A DNA stretch of 45,459 nucleotides, taken from contig JAMCXB010000048.1 in NCBI GenBank assembly GCA_023480735.1, positions 1 to 45,459 of the forward strand, given 5' to 3'. This document shows positions 1 to 8,908 of the stretch, piece by piece. Made by a program: the position numbers and the translations under genes. The stretch is from Bacteroidota bacterium. Lineage in GTDB: Bacteria; Bacteroidota; Ignavibacteria; Kryptoniales; JAKASW01. Position 1 is the stretch's first letter. Each line of letters opens with the position of its first letter. The notes beneath the pieces were generated by a model that made no database searches, was not told the origin of the DNA, and saw only the letters and a program-made list of their open reading frames with translations.

Positions 1-200
1 TGACGTTTGATGATTTGCACAACTTGTTGGTTTCGATTGGATTTGAGGTGAGGATCAGGGGGAGCCATCATATCTACCGGAATCAAGGGGTGGAGGAGAA
101 GATTAACCTGCAAAAGGACAATAAGAACGCGAAACCTTATCAAGTGAAACAGATCAGGGCTATTCTCCTGAAATACAGATTTCTAATTGAGGAGGCATAA
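1..200 (+). CDS. hicA: HicA family mRNA interferase toxin, 5'-truncated by window edge
   Basis: This is the C-terminal part of a HicA-type toxin, a small double-stranded-RNA-binding-like fold protein that cleaves mRNA and is neutralised by HicB. The frame is open to the left edge (codons begin at base 3), so the true start lies just outside the window; the TTG at 15 need not be the start. The visible product contains the family hallmark GSHHIYR, whose His is the catalytic residue of HicA proteins, followed by the KPYQVKQI segment typical of the C-terminal half. The stop codon overlaps the hicB start by one base, and a strong GAGGAGG ribosome-binding site for hicB (189-195) lies inside this gene, so the two are translationally coupled. 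Family assignment is confident; activity is not testable from sequence. Confidence 0.85.
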   Translation, partial: TFDDLHNLLVSIGFEVRIRGSHHIYRNQGVEEKINLQKDNKNAKPYQVKQIRAILLKYRFLIEEA

Positions 201-412
201 TGTACAAATATGAAGTGATAATATTTTGGAGCGACGAAGATCAGGCGTTTGTCTCGGATGTTCCGGAGTTGCCAGGTTGCGTTGCTCATGGCAACACGTA
301 CTCCGATGCGCTCGAGAATGCTGAAGATGCTATTCAACTGTGGGTCGAGACCGCGAGGGAATTTGGCGACCCAGTACCGGTTCCAAAAGGGAAACGGCTG
401 CAATTCGCATAA
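200..412 (+). CDS. hicB: HicB family antitoxin (short form)
   Basis: This 70-residue protein is a HicB antitoxin that would bind and inhibit the HicA toxin encoded immediately upstream. The sequence begins with the YKYEVIIFWSDEDQAF strand, continues with DVPELPGCVAHG (the conserved PELPGC motif) and then YSDALENAEDAIQLW, the usual HicB helix. It ends soon after the partial RNase-H-like fold and has no C-terminal helix-turn-helix or ribbon-helix-helix. It is therefore the short HicB class, and autoregulation through its own DNA-binding domain is not evident. The ATG at 200 overlaps the hicA stop and has GAGGAGG 4 nt upstream. Confidence 0.88.
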   Translation: MYKYEVIIFWSDEDQAFVSDVPELPGCVAHGNTYSDALENAEDAIQLWVETAREFGDPVPVPKGKRLQFA

Positions 413-644
413 CCCTGACGAAGGTAGTGTCCTTCAGTGGTGCTTCGTTACATAAGGTTACCTTCTTCTTCCCCCGTGTCCCAGTGTCTGAATTGAATCT
501 CCAGCGTTGCAGCTTTGGAAAATTTGACCTCACCCTGTCCCTCTCCTATCGCACGGGAATAAGGCAACGGAATTGAGAGGGGATGTCAGTTCGAAACGGG
601 AGGAGAGCTGAGATTGAAGGGTAACCCGCCGGGGTAGTTGGACA

Positions 645-701
645 GCCCGAAGGGCTGATATTATTGTAGGATGGGAATGAAGGAGCAATTAAACCCCGAA
701 G
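645..701 (+). repeat. 57-bp intergenic repeat, copy A
   Basis: The unit begins GCCCGAAGGGCTGATATTAT and ends ACCCCGAAG. It matches the copy at 966-1022 at 54 of 57 positions by direct comparison. The first 12 bases are nearly palindromic (GCCC-GAA-GGGC), so each unit starts with a small hairpin. Confidence 0.8.
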
Positions 702-861
702 ACATAACATTGGAATTGATACAATGATGGGTGTTTATCCGAGGCGAAGAAACAATGCCACCCCTTCGGGGTTGACGATTGCGGTTATTGATGATGTCTA
801 CAATAATGCCATCGCTTCGCGATTTGGAAAAAGCCGAGGATCGAAATATTTCTGAGCGGAA

Positions 862-899
862 GCCCGAAGGGCTGACATTGTTTTGGGATGTGAAATGGA
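862..899 (+). repeat. Intergenic repeat, partial copy B
   Basis: This shares the GCCCGAAGGGCTGA head and the following ATT-rich and GGATG segments with copies A and C. It diverges after about 38 bases, so it looks like a decayed or 3'-truncated copy. Confidence 0.6.
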
Positions 900-965
900 A
901 TCAGAAATAATTCCCCCGCTCCAGGATCAGGGGAATGTCTGGAGAAGAGACGATTCTTTGGACAA

Positions 966-1022
966 GCCCGAAGGGCTGATATTATTATAGGATGGGAATA
1001 AAGGAGCAATTGAACCCCGAAG
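966..1022 (+). repeat. 57-bp intergenic repeat, copy C
   Basis: This differs from copy A (645-701) at only three positions. It is directly followed by GGGGTGGCAC, giving a second CCCCGAAGGGG near-palindrome whose reverse complement also appears near 755-772. Confidence 0.8.
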
Positions 1023-1344
1023 GGGTGGCACAGATGAAGCGGGGAGGCAAGGATCCTGTCTGCGTGACGTGTGCCTCTCGAACACCACCTGTCCCTTTGT
1101 CCAAAAATCTTCTTGACAAAATCATTCCGATTGGCTAACGTACCCCCACAGATAGGCCCAGGAATCGTTCTAAACGGCATTTAACGATAGATAGCATGGA
1201 TACGGAGTGAATTCATTCCATCCGCTCTTTGCGATGCACCTCCTCGTTAAAAGAATTCACATGTCACACGGAAAAGGATACGTCATGTATTCCTTTTGAC
1301 AATGGTATTCTCGGACTGAGAGAAGTCAAAATCAGGAGGCGGAA

Positions 1345-3982
1345 ATGTCACTGATTAGCTTTGATTTCATGGGTATTGGTCAGTTAAGTCTTCTCGTAAT
1401 CATCCTGTATGTAGCGGCATGGTGCCCGATTGCAGAGGCGCAAGTCGGCACGGCCGACTACGATACTACCTGGATACCGCTCCAGCATACATTGAGCAGC
1501 GCGGGAGATTCTCTTAAGTACAGACTCGGCACCATCACAATCATAGAGTCGGCCGCCGGAAAGCTCCTGGACACACCCGGCGACTCGGTCAAGGTAACTC
1601 CGCCCGTAGGATTCCTGCTCTTGCCGGATTCGATTGTCACAATTGCCACGTCGTGCACGAGATTGTCCGGGATTCGGCTCGACACTACGGGCGCATATGC
1701 GGGGGCAAACGGTTTGCTGCCGGGTTCAATGGAAAACCTCCTCAGGATGAAGCCGGTGAGCAATTCGGGTTCTGGTTCGTACGTAGCCTTCATGGTCAGG
1801 ACCTCCTCGACGATTGCAGACACGTTGGTAATCGACGGACTCTATGTGCTGTCGGTCGACACGACGAATGTCATGTGTGATTCGACAACGGGAGGGGTGC
1901 TCCAGCTGTCTCAAATCGGAGTTCCGGCCAACGCGACTTTTCTCAGCCGCCTTACGGTCCTTCCCGGGCCGGCAGCCAGGATTGGATTCGGACTTGCGGC
2001 CAGGCTTCCGAATGCCTACCAGACGGCAGGGAATATCATGGGCACTACCCGTGGCGGCTCGCCGGTTGCGGATACCGGCAGAGGCACCGTAATTACCTTC
2101 CTGGACAGGATGAACAACCTTACGCCTTATGGAACCTCCGCTCCGAAGGTGAGAGCGCTGCTGAGCCTCACGAGCACGCCTGGAAACGGAGTGTTGAGTG
2201 GAACGTCCGTGACCCATTGGTATGGCGACCATCATGTCGCGATATCCTTTGACAGCCTGTCGTACAGGAAGGCAGAGAAAATCGACCTGGAGTTCACGTT
2301 CGCAGGTTTCTCTATCAATACTGTGACGACTGCGTTGACTACCGGCATCGCTATCTCGCCGGGCAAGGCTGCTAACATTTCTGCGAGCATTACCAGCAAG
2401 GACGAATACGCCGTTGACGAGACGAAGAAATATAACCTGGTGGTAACGGATAAATATTTTAATCCTGTTAACTCGACATGGATTCAGGCAAGGGAGCTTA
2501 CTCCTCACGGCGGCATGTTTACCGGGACAGGAATACACGGCGATTCCATTTGCACGGGTACACAACTACCATCGTTTTTTGTGATACGATTTGGGACTCC
2601 TTCGGGAATCTTGCTGACGACCCGGGCCTTTCGGTTACCCTTGAACCCAAACACCCATCATACGCAATAGTCTTCTCGACAAACGGGCTGGTTACATTCA
2701 CGGGAGTACCGGTGACTTCGCCAGGCAGCGTTATTGACACTTCGTATCCCGCAGCGGGCGTGATTAGCAGGACTGTCTCATCCGGCGAGAAGACGGGCAT
2801 AGATACAGTGAAATCGTGGCCGGCGTCAAATCATTCGCTTGTTGTCAAAACGCCAGTCTGGGTAACTCCTGCGGTATACTCAAAGGTTGTGCTTACTGTA
2901 GACGGCGAAGACGTCATGCTGGCAGGGGAGACAAGAACATTCGAGATCGAGAAACAGGATGTCTTTGGAAACCACATCGATTGGGGACTGCCGGGAGGTA
3001 ATTTGCGGACAAATTCAGGGAAAATTACGAGATCTTCAGCCGGTCAAATCACAGCCGACTCGACAGGCCTGCATGCGGGCGTGGTGACCACCGGCCGTAG
3101 TCACGAAGGAAGCGTAACGGAGAGCTACTCGATCGTCGGACAGCCTGGAATTGCCAGTGTCGGCGGCACATTGGCAGCAGCCTTTCCTTTTACGGCCTCC
3201 GCAGCCGGACCCGACACAGAAGCGATCTATGTAAGACTCGTAAGCGGCGGCATAATCGCATACGATACGGTGAATGTTATTTCGGCTCCCACCGCTGCCG
3301 TACTACGATTGCACGTCACGCTTGACACGCTTAACGCCTTGAATCACCTCGCGGGTGACAGCGTCAGGATCACCGTCACTGCGAGGGACTCATCGGGGCG
3401 CCGCGTCTACACCTATGGTTCCGGTGAGCATGCGCTCTGGCTAAACAGCACCGCATTCAACCCGACTGTGGCAAAGGACACGACGCACCACTTTACATAT
3501 TCAGATATTTGGGGCAAGCATGTGAGGTCCACAGGCGTGGGCATCGACGACACGGTGTTTAACCAGGGAGAGGCGGTATTCTATCTTCATAAGTTTGCCG
3601 TGGACAGCGTACCAAATACCATGTAAGTAATAGTTAACATCGCATCAAACGAGGTGGGCGGAGTCGACTTCGGAACCAACCCGAAGGCTGTCAGGGGACG
3701 GACGACATTTTACGCCTCCTCGTCGCTCCCAGTGTCCGGTCTGACGATCTACGTTTTCAACGGCGATAAGTCACGTATCTACGGTGAAGGGACAATCGCA
3801 GCCGTGAACGATGTCAGTGAAAGCCCGGAATTTCCACGGGAGTTCGCGGTGAGTCAGAACTATCCCAATCCATATGGAATGGTCTGAATGACGAAGGTCA
3901 GCAAGTCAGCACCGGAGTCTATTTCTACAGGATGGAAGCAGGGAACTTCATGCAAATGAAGAAGATGCTTCTGTTGCGGTAA
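1345..3982 (+). pseudogene. Large secreted Ig-like protein with type IX secretion signal, disrupted
   Basis: The intact ancestor would have been an about 870-residue extracellular beta-sandwich protein exported by Sec and then the type IX system. It starts at ATG 1345 behind AGGAGG and has a signal peptide (hydrophobic residues 14-26, likely cleavage after AEA at residue 32). Repeated Ig/invasin-like strands follow, such as VVTDKYFNPV and FEIEKQDVFGNHIDW. Three lesions are visible. First, a -1 frame change near 2550-2580, where a T6 run at 2575-2580 is the likely site; the reading continues in the frame of FCDTIWDSFGNLADDPG. Second, an in-frame TAA at 3624-3626, after which VIVNIASNEVGG continues. 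Third, an internal deletion in the C-terminal sorting domain, where SQNYPNPY at about 3855-3875 is fused out of frame to WNGLNDEGQQVSTGVYFYR, which ends KKMLLLR with a TAA at 3980-3982. The function of the intact protein is unknown. Confidence 0.8.
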
Positions 3983-4072
3983 AGTTGTACACATACGGTA
4001 CATGAGAAACAAAACTATGCGCTCTGATGTGCCTCGTATGCAGTTAATCTTCACAAGTCCCTTTTCTCTCCA

Positions 4073-4101
4073 TTGAATTTGTTTGCCCTGTGGGATATAT
4101 T
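4073..4101 (+). promoter_or_regulatory. Predicted sigma-70 promoter
   Basis: TTGAAT (4073-4078), a 17-bp spacer and TATATT (4096-4101) form a good housekeeping promoter. Transcription would start near 4108, reading through the small ORF at 4193 into the ferredoxin gene at 4397 and ending at the hairpin at 4781-4809. This was identified by eye and has no experimental support. Confidence 0.55.
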
Positions 4102-4192
4102 CACACTGTTACCCTGAGAAAGTAGAATACGGACGTTCTGTAAATTATTGATAAGTCTGATAGATTTTCGCAAGATTGGCAGTGTGACTGAG

Positions 4193-4324
4193 ATGAGCAA
4201 ACCGTACCAGTCCGTCTGCGATGGGTTCTATGCCGAGGTTCTAATCGCGGCGGTATCCATCGTTGACGAGGTCTCGGCTAAACTTGGAACTTTAGTCGGA
4301 CAGCATCAGCTTACGGTCATGTAG
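4193..4324 (+). CDS. Small ORF of 43 residues, uncertain
   Basis: ATG 4193 opens a 43-codon frame (MSKPYQSVCDGFYAEVL...) ending at TAG 4322-4324. It lies between a predicted promoter (4073-4101) and the ferredoxin gene. The start MSKPYQSVCDGFY faintly resembles the beginning of Rho-binding antiterminator (Rof-like) proteins, which are about twice as long, so this could be a truncated relic. There is no clear Shine-Dalgarno sequence. It may be only a leader-region ORF. Confidence 0.2.
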   Translation: MSKPYQSVCDGFYAEVLIAAVSIVDEVSAKLGTLVGQHQLTVM

Positions 4325-4396
4325 AGTTTCCGTTAGCGAAGCCTTCCCCGCATCAAGTTCGCTCTGGTACCGAAAAATAAAAAAGGAGAACATTAA

Positions 4397-4735
4397 ATGG
4401 CTACGATGATCACTGAGGAGTGCATTAACTGTGGCGCATGCGAGCCGGAGTGCCCGAATACGGCGATCTACGCTGGCGGCGTCGAGTGGGACTTCCTCGG
4501 CGAAAAACATCCCCCTGTCTCGAATGATTTCTATTACATTGTGCCTGAGAAGTGCACTGAGTGCGTGGGGCACCACGAGCAGGAACAGTGCGCCGCGGTA
4601 TGTCCGGTCGACTGCTGCGTCCCCGATCCGAATCATGTTGAGTCGGAAGAAGTGCTTTTTGCCAGGGCAGTGCAGTTGAATCCCGAACTAGCGGGGCTTG
4701 AGCTGACTGCGGCCAACTCAAAATTCCACAAGTGA
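4397..4735 (+). CDS. 2[4Fe-4S] ferredoxin, YfhL/Allochromatium type
   Basis: This 112-residue soluble electron carrier has two cluster-binding motifs. The first is the classical Cys9-x2-Cys12-x2-Cys15-x3-Cys19-Pro. The second, Cys53-x2-Cys56-x8-Cys65-x3-Cys69-Pro, has the enlarged loop between its second and third cysteines. The longer loop and a C-terminal extension are typical of YfhL/Alvin-type ferredoxins with low-potential clusters. Two more cysteines (73 and 74) follow the second motif. ATG 4397 is preceded by AAGGAG. A predicted promoter (4073-4101) and a rho-independent terminator (4781-4809) suggest a short transcript. Redox partners are not identifiable from the neighbours. Confidence 0.93.
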   Translation: MATMITEECINCGACEPECPNTAIYAGGVEWDFLGEKHPPVSNDFYYIVPEKCTECVGHHEQEQCAAVCPVDCCVPDPNHVESEEVLFARAVQLNPELAGLELTAANSKFHK

Positions 4736-4780
4736 GCGGAATAAGTTTGGCCGGTCTGTCATAACGACGGACTTGGAAAA

Positions 4781-4809
4781 GGTCGGGCCTGAGCACCCGG
4801 CCTTTTTTT
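4781..4809 (+). terminator. Rho-independent terminator after ferredoxin gene
   Basis: GGTCGGG (4781-4787) pairs with CCCGGCC (4796-4802) with one G-U pair across an 8-nt loop. Seven T residues follow (4803-4809). Confidence 0.85.
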
Positions 4810-4897
4810 ATGTAAAATGCTCTAAGCATATAGTGAAAACTTTTTCTGGTCGTTTGTATGTTCTAAGTGAGTATGAAACACGAATGAAGGAGAAGTG

Positions 4898-5752
4898 ATG
4901 CTCATTGGGAAATACACGCTCTTCGCTCTCGAGACGGGTCGGTTTTATCTCGACGGCGGCGCGATGTTCGGTGTCATTCCGAAGGCGTTATGGAACAGAA
5001 CGAACCCCGCCGACGACAGGAACCGGATCGAGCTCGCTCTGCGAACGCTCCTGATAAGGAATGACAAACGGTGCATCATGGTGGATACCGGGATCGGCGA
5101 GAACTGGGATTCGAAGTTCTCTGATATCTATGGGGTTGACCACTCGACATACTCGCTTGAGAGATCGCTTCTCGGGGCGGGGCTGTCGTTCGGTGACGTT
5201 ACCGATGTAATTATCACTCACCTCCATTTCGACCATGCCGGCGGAGCCACGCATCGCAATGAAAGAGGAGAGATTGTTCCCGCTTTCCCAAACGCGACTT
5301 ATTATATTCAGAAGAAACATTACGAGTGGGCGGTAAACCCGTCTGAGAAGGACCAGGCAAGCTTTATGAGCGAGAAGTATGTGCCGCTTTATGAAGAGGG
5401 GAAATTGCGATTGCTCGAAGGCGAAGTCGAATTCATGCCGGGAATTCGAATCAGGCTTTCCGACGGACATACGGTAGCACAGCAAAATGTGCTGGTTACC
5501 GACGGCACGAAGACACTCTTCCATCCGGGCGACATGATCCCTACGTCTTCTCATATACCCCTTCCGTTCATAATGGGATATGACAATTTTCCTCTCATCA
5601 CACTGGAGGAGAAAAAAAGTCTATTGAGAAGGGCGGTTGAGGGCGGCTGGTTGCTGTTTTTCGAGCATGACCCCAAACACGCAGCCACTTATGTTGAGAA
5701 GACGGAAAAGGGTTACAGGGCGGGTAAACCGGTCGATATGAATTTGAGATGA
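4898..5752 (+). CDS. Metallo-beta-lactamase fold hydrolase
   Basis: This cytoplasmic protein of 284 residues has the zinc-binding signature THLHFDHAGG, giving His108, His110, Asp112 and His113, preceded by the MVDTGIG strand. Downstream metal ligands are plausible in LSDGHTVAQQ (His about 192) and LFHPGDMIP (Asp about 213). The arrangement matches the lactonase/quinolinase-like branch of the superfamily, so hydrolysis of an ester, lactone or thioester is likely, but the substrate cannot be read from sequence. ATG 4898 is preferred over the in-frame GTG 4895 because AAGGAG (4887-4892) then sits 5 nt away. It stands alone between the ferredoxin terminator and the Rieske gene. Confidence 0.88.
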   Translation: MLIGKYTLFALETGRFYLDGGAMFGVIPKALWNRTNPADDRNRIELALRTLLIRNDKRCIMVDTGIGENWDSKFSDIYGVDHSTYSLERSLLGAGLSFGDVTDVIITHLHFDHAGGATHRNERGEIVPAFPNATYYIQKKHYEWAVNPSEKDQASFMSEKYVPLYEEGKLRLLEGEVEFMPGIRIRLSDGHTVAQQNVLVTDGTKTLFHPGDMIPTSSHIPLPFIMGYDNFPLITLEEKKSLLRRAVEGGWLLFFEHDPKHAATYVEKTEKGYRAGKPVDMNLR

Positions 5753-5814
5753 GTTGCAGCGAGAAGAAAATCACGGCATGAGTGAGATGGCATGTTTCAA
5801 CGAAAGAGCCTTCA

Positions 5815-5824
5815 CGTCCGGACG
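5815..5824. promoter_or_regulatory. Perfect 10-bp palindrome upstream of Rieske gene
   Basis: CGTCCGGACG is its own reverse complement and is flanked by CTTCA and AAG, which extend the symmetry imperfectly. It lies about 95 bp before the Rieske gene start. It could be an operator or a small RNA hairpin. No regulator is assigned. Confidence 0.25.
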
Positions 5825-5918
5825 AAGTGCTGTGAACGGAGGGTCACTCGCATGAGGCCGATGGATGTGAAAGATGTAAGAAATTTAAGGCGCGACTTTA
5901 AAAAACTCAAGGGAGATT

Positions 5919-6245
5919 ATGCCAAAGGAGTTCACTAAAATAGCCGAGCTGTCCGAACTTCGCGAAGGCAAAGGGAGCGTGCACCGATTCGAAGACGATG
6001 AAATCGCCCTTGTGAAGCTTGAAGGCGGCGTCTACGCATTTATGAATATTTGTCCGCATCAGCACACGCCGCTCGTAGACAAATACGGCGGCCAGATTTC
6101 CGGGGAGAATCTGATGTGCCCGATGCACGGCTGGACTTATCACGTCAAGACTGGGAAATGCATTAACGAGAGCGGAAAACTGAAGATGCTTGAAGTCAAA
6201 GTCGAAGACGGTGCGGTCTTTGTCAGGAGAGGGATCAAGAGCTAG
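5919..6245 (+). CDS. Rieske [2Fe-2S] ferredoxin-type protein
   Basis: This 108-residue single-domain Rieske protein has two ligand loops, CPHQHTPL and CPMHGWTY, each giving one Cys and one His to the [2Fe-2S] cluster. There is no transmembrane segment or Tat signal, and the size matches NirD-like or dioxygenase-ferredoxin proteins, so it is a soluble electron carrier. The first loop is CPHQH rather than the more common CPHxG. ATG 5919 has AAGGGAG at a good distance. The next gene, queG, begins within 10 bp, so the two are probably co-transcribed. Whether the protein feeds electrons to an oxygenase or reductase elsewhere is unknown. Confidence 0.9.
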   Translation: MPKEFTKIAELSELREGKGSVHRFEDDEIALVKLEGGVYAFMNICPHQHTPLVDKYGGQISGENLMCPMHGWTYHVKTGKCINESGKLKMLEVKVEDGAVFVRRGIKS

Positions 6246-6253
6246 AGTTGGTG

Positions 6254-7180
6254 ATGAAAGGGAATTCGGACTTTGTAAAACAGGCCGCGCTCGAGGAAGG
6301 ATTCGATCTTGTCGGCATTACGGGGGCAGTCCCGCTGAAAGAGGAATCTGAAAGACTGAGCGAGTGGATTAAACGTGGCTATCATGCGACAATGCATTGG
6401 ATGTCGAACGATGTCGGGAAGAGGACAGATCCGGATAAGATACTCCCCGGATCTCGTTCTGTGATTTCTCTCGGCCGGAACTACTACGTTCCAGCCGACT
6501 ATCCACCCGGTTCGGCGAAAATTTCCCGCTATGCCTGGGGTGACGATTACCATATCGTCATCACCGAAATGCTAAAGCGATACACTAAGAAGCTCGAAGT
6601 GACATTTCCGGGACATGAGTTTATTTACTATTGCGATACCGGCCCGGTGATGGACAAAGTCTGGGCGCAGCGCGCGGGAGTGGGATGGATAGGCAAACAC
6701 ACGAACGTTATAAGTCAAAGGATCGGGTCGTGGATGTTTCTGGCGGAGGTAATAACAGATCTGGAATGCGAACACGACCAGCCTGCTGTTGACCACTGCG
6801 GAAGCTGCCGCGCGTGCATAGACGCGTGTCCTACCCAGGCAATCGTAGAGCCTTATGTGCTCGATGGGAACAGATGCATTTCCTTTCTCACCATAGAGAA
6901 CCGGGACCCGGAAATTACGGACAGGCTCGCGCCGAAGTTCGAGGACTGGGTGTTCGGATGCGATATTTGCCAGGATGTTTGCCCATGGAACGAAAAGTTT
7001 CAGACTGCGACGGATGATCCGGCCTTTCGTCCGCGCGAAGAAAATCTGAATCTGAAAGCCGAAGAAGTTCATCTAATGACAAGAGTGGAATTCTCGACAA
7101 GGTTTCGGAAGAGCCCCGTGAAACGGGCGAAGTTCGAGGGTTTCCAACGCAATGCAAGAGCTCTTGTTCATTCCAGGTGA
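6254..7180 (+). CDS. queG: Epoxyqueuosine reductase QueG
   Basis: QueG is a cobalamin-dependent iron-sulphur enzyme that reduces epoxyqueuosine to queuosine in the wobble position of tRNA. The 308-residue protein shows the N-terminal catalytic domain with RYAWGDDYH (about 92-100) and DTGPVMDK (128-135), which contains the conserved Asp, followed by RAGVGWIGKHTN. The ferredoxin-like half carries Cys182, 185, 188 and 192 (CGSCRACIDACP), Cys208, and Cys236, 239 and 243 (CDICQDVCP), enough for two [4Fe-4S] clusters. The C-terminus ends soon after RAKFEGFQRNA and has no HEAT-repeat extension. The start is ambiguous among TTG 6248, GTG 6251 and ATG 6254; ATG is chosen. The upstream Rieske protein could be an electron donor, but that is speculation. 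Confidence 0.93.
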   Translation: MKGNSDFVKQAALEEGFDLVGITGAVPLKEESERLSEWIKRGYHATMHWMSNDVGKRTDPDKILPGSRSVISLGRNYYVPADYPPGSAKISRYAWGDDYHIVITEMLKRYTKKLEVTFPGHEFIYYCDTGPVMDKVWAQRAGVGWIGKHTNVISQRIGSWMFLAEVITDLECEHDQPAVDHCGSCRACIDACPTQAIVEPYVLDGNRCISFLTIENRDPEITDRLAPKFEDWVFGCDICQDVCPWNEKFQTATDDPAFRPREENLNLKAEEVHLMTRVEFSTRFRKSPVKRAKFEGFQRNARALVHSR

Positions 7181-7215
7181 CTAAATGAACGTTTCAAAAA
7201 GAAAAGGGAATTCGC

Positions 7216-7887
7216 TTGATATACAAAGGATTTATATTCGATCTGGACGGGGTTCTTGTGGACAGCTCAAAGATACATTATGCAGGATGGAAGAGATTCC
7301 TCAATAGTTTCGACAAAGACTTCGATTACGAGACTTTTCTCAGAGATTATTTCGGAAAAAGAGGTCAGGAGACTCTCGAACAGGTTTTCGGGAAAGGGAG
7401 ATTTTCGGCGGAGGAAGCCAAGAAGATTTCCGACGACATAGATTCAAATTTCGTGAATAGGGTAGCGGAGTTTGGGATGCCCATAAGAGGAGCGCTTGGA
7501 TTTGTCAGCGCACTGAAGGAGTCCGGCGAAAGGATTGCGCTTGCGACCTCGGCACCTCGTCAGAACGTCGATGCGTTTCTCGATGCGTTCAGCCTCAGAG
7601 GTGTCTTTGACGCGGAGGTTTGCGCCGACGATGTCTCCAGAGGGAAGCCCGATCCGGAGGTATTCGTGAAGGCGGCATCGCTCCTCAGCGAGGGTCCCTC
7701 CGATTGTGTCGTCTTCGAGGATTCCATGTATGGAGTGAGCGCCGCGAAGGCCTCGGGTGCGACGTGTATTGCGCTCCTGACCACGACGACACGTGAAGTT
7801 CTGAGAAAGGCTGACTATTTTATAAGTGATTTCGCGGACGAGGAATTGAAGAGAATAATCCGGCTAAAAACTAAGGAGAAGAAATGA
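7216..7887 (+). CDS. HAD-superfamily phosphatase / beta-phosphoglucomutase-like
   Basis: This 223-residue haloacid-dehalogenase-family hydrolase has motif [11 protein letters not shown] (nucleophile Asp9, acid/base Asp11), motif II ALATSAP, the motif III lysine in RGKPDPEVF, and motif [15 protein letters not shown]. The helical cap after residue 20 places it in subfamily I with PgmB-like and sugar-phosphate phosphatases. The substrate is unresolved. Translation probably starts at TTG 7216 behind AAAAGGGA (7202-7209), since no in-frame ATG would preserve motif I. The stop codon overlaps the trxB start in an ATGA, so the pair is translationally coupled. Confidence 0.9.
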   Translation: MIYKGFIFDLDGVLVDSSKIHYAGWKRFLNSFDKDFDYETFLRDYFGKRGQETLEQVFGKGRFSAEEAKKISDDIDSNFVNRVAEFGMPIRGALGFVSALKESGERIALATSAPRQNVDAFLDAFSLRGVFDAEVCADDVSRGKPDPEVFVKAASLLSEGPSDCVVFEDSMYGVSAAKASGATCIALLTTTTREVLRKADYFISDFADEELKRIIRLKTKEKK

Positions 7888-8816
7888 ATCACAGAAAGGT
7901 CATGATAATTGGTTCCGGTCCGGCGGGTTTGACTGCGGCAATATATACAGGACGGGCAAACCTCGAACCTCTTGTTTTTGAAGGGAGCCAGCCGGGTGGA
8001 CAACTAACGATCACGACGGAAGTAGAAAACTATCCCGGTTTTCCGGAGGGAATAATGGGTCCCGAACTGATGGACGTCATGAAAAAGCAGGCGGAGAAGT
8101 TCGGTGCAAAAATGGTGTTTAAAGATGTGAGCGAAGTCGATCTATCAAAGAGACCATTTGTCATTAAGAGCGGAAATGAGACTTATACGGCAGACTCGAT
8201 AATAATCTCAACCGGCGCTTCGGCGAAGCTGATAGGGATCGAGTCGGAGAAGGCCCTGATGGGTTATGGCGTCTCTGCCTGTGCGACATGTGACGGTTTC
8301 TTCTTCAAGGATCAGGAGGTCGTCGTCGTCGGGGGAGGAGATACGGCGATGGAAGAGGCGACCTTCCTGACGAAGTTTGCAAGCAAAGTTACGATCGTGC
8401 ACCGGCGCGATTCATTGCGAGCCTCGAAGATCATGCAGGAGCGGGCGTTCAAGAATCCGAAGGTCAAGTTTGTGTGGAATTCTGTCGTCGATGAAGTTCT
8501 CGGTGTCAATGAGAAGCGTGTGCGCGGAGTCATGCTGAAGAATGTGGTGACCGGAGAAAGAACCGAGCTGAAGTGCGATGGGTTATTCGTTGCGATAGGC
8601 CACCAGCCGAACATCTCGGTTTTCAAAGGCCAACTGGAGACGGATGCCGTTGGCTATATAATTACGAAGAACGGCTCCACCGAGACTAGCGTGCCCGGTG
8701 TGTTTGCCGCGGGAGATGTGGCGGATAAGAAATATCGTCAGGCCGTAACCGCAGCGGGAACAGGATGCATGGCCGCCGTCGACGCGGAGAAATACCTCGA
8801 GGCACATCGGGATTGA
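7884..8816 (+). CDS. trxB: Thioredoxin-disulfide reductase
   Basis: This is a low-molecular-weight flavoprotein that passes electrons from NADPH through FAD and a redox-active disulphide to thioredoxin. In the 310 residues I see the FAD dinucleotide motif GSGPAG (10-15), the redox pair Cys133-Ala-Thr-Cys136 followed by DG, the NADPH motif [10 protein letters not shown] and the 2'-phosphate-binding HRRDSLRAS. The C-terminal FAD motif [15 protein letters not shown] is also present. All catalytic features are intact, and the HRRxxxR motif supports true NADPH-dependent TrxB rather than a ferredoxin-dependent relative. It follows the HAD gene with a 4-bp overlap. No thioredoxin gene is in the window. 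Confidence 0.95.
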   Translation: MNHRKVMIIGSGPAGLTAAIYTGRANLEPLVFEGSQPGGQLTITTEVENYPGFPEGIMGPELMDVMKKQAEKFGAKMVFKDVSEVDLSKRPFVIKSGNETYTADSIIISTGASAKLIGIESEKALMGYGVSACATCDGFFFKDQEVVVVGGGDTAMEEATFLTKFASKVTIVHRRDSLRASKIMQERAFKNPKVKFVWNSVVDEVLGVNEKRVRGVMLKNVVTGERTELKCDGLFVAIGHQPNISVFKGQLETDAVGYIITKNGSTETSVPGVFAAGDVADKKYRQAVTAAGTGCMAAVDAEKYLEAHRD

Positions 8817-8908
8817 ATTCCTTCAAACCTGTTCCTTAAGAGAGGCGGGAATGCCAAGTTGTATATTGTAGTGTTATATTATCATAGCACAACAGAGGAG
8901 AGATGTGC

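Larger units (their letters stand above)
413..1344. other. 932-bp non-coding tract with degenerate repeats
   Basis: No convincing gene is seen between hicB and the secreted-protein pseudogene. The tract carries three copies of a CCCGAAGGGCTG-type repeat, related short CCCCTTCGGGG units in inverted orientation (about 751-825 and 1014-1030), and an inverted pair CCCTCTC/GAGAGGG (539-545 and 575-581). A TTGACA hexamer occurs at 1296-1301 but has no -10 partner at proper spacing. A clear AGGAGG site (1333-1338) serves the next gene. Confidence 0.6.

Noticed and set aside
645-1022. CRISPR array
   Set aside because: The repeats are few, unevenly spaced, imperfect and not separated by spacers of uniform length; no cas genes are near.
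1296-1301. TTGACA as promoter of the secreted-protein gene
   Set aside because: No acceptable -10 hexamer occurs 16-18 bp downstream.
1726-2565. 279-codon open frame on the minus strand
   Set aside because: It is antisense to the well-supported secreted-protein frame, has no ribosome-binding site or recognisable protein pattern, and its composition reflects the opposite coding strand.
2575-2580. Programmed -1 frameshift at the T6 run
   Set aside because: The site is slippery, but the gene also has an in-frame stop and a deletion of the sorting domain, so a decayed gene is the simpler reading.
5753-5918. Cobalamin riboswitch upstream of the Rieske-queG pair
   Set aside because: QueG uses cobalamin, so a riboswitch was considered, but no B12-box-like conserved segments were found. 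Only a short palindrome is present.
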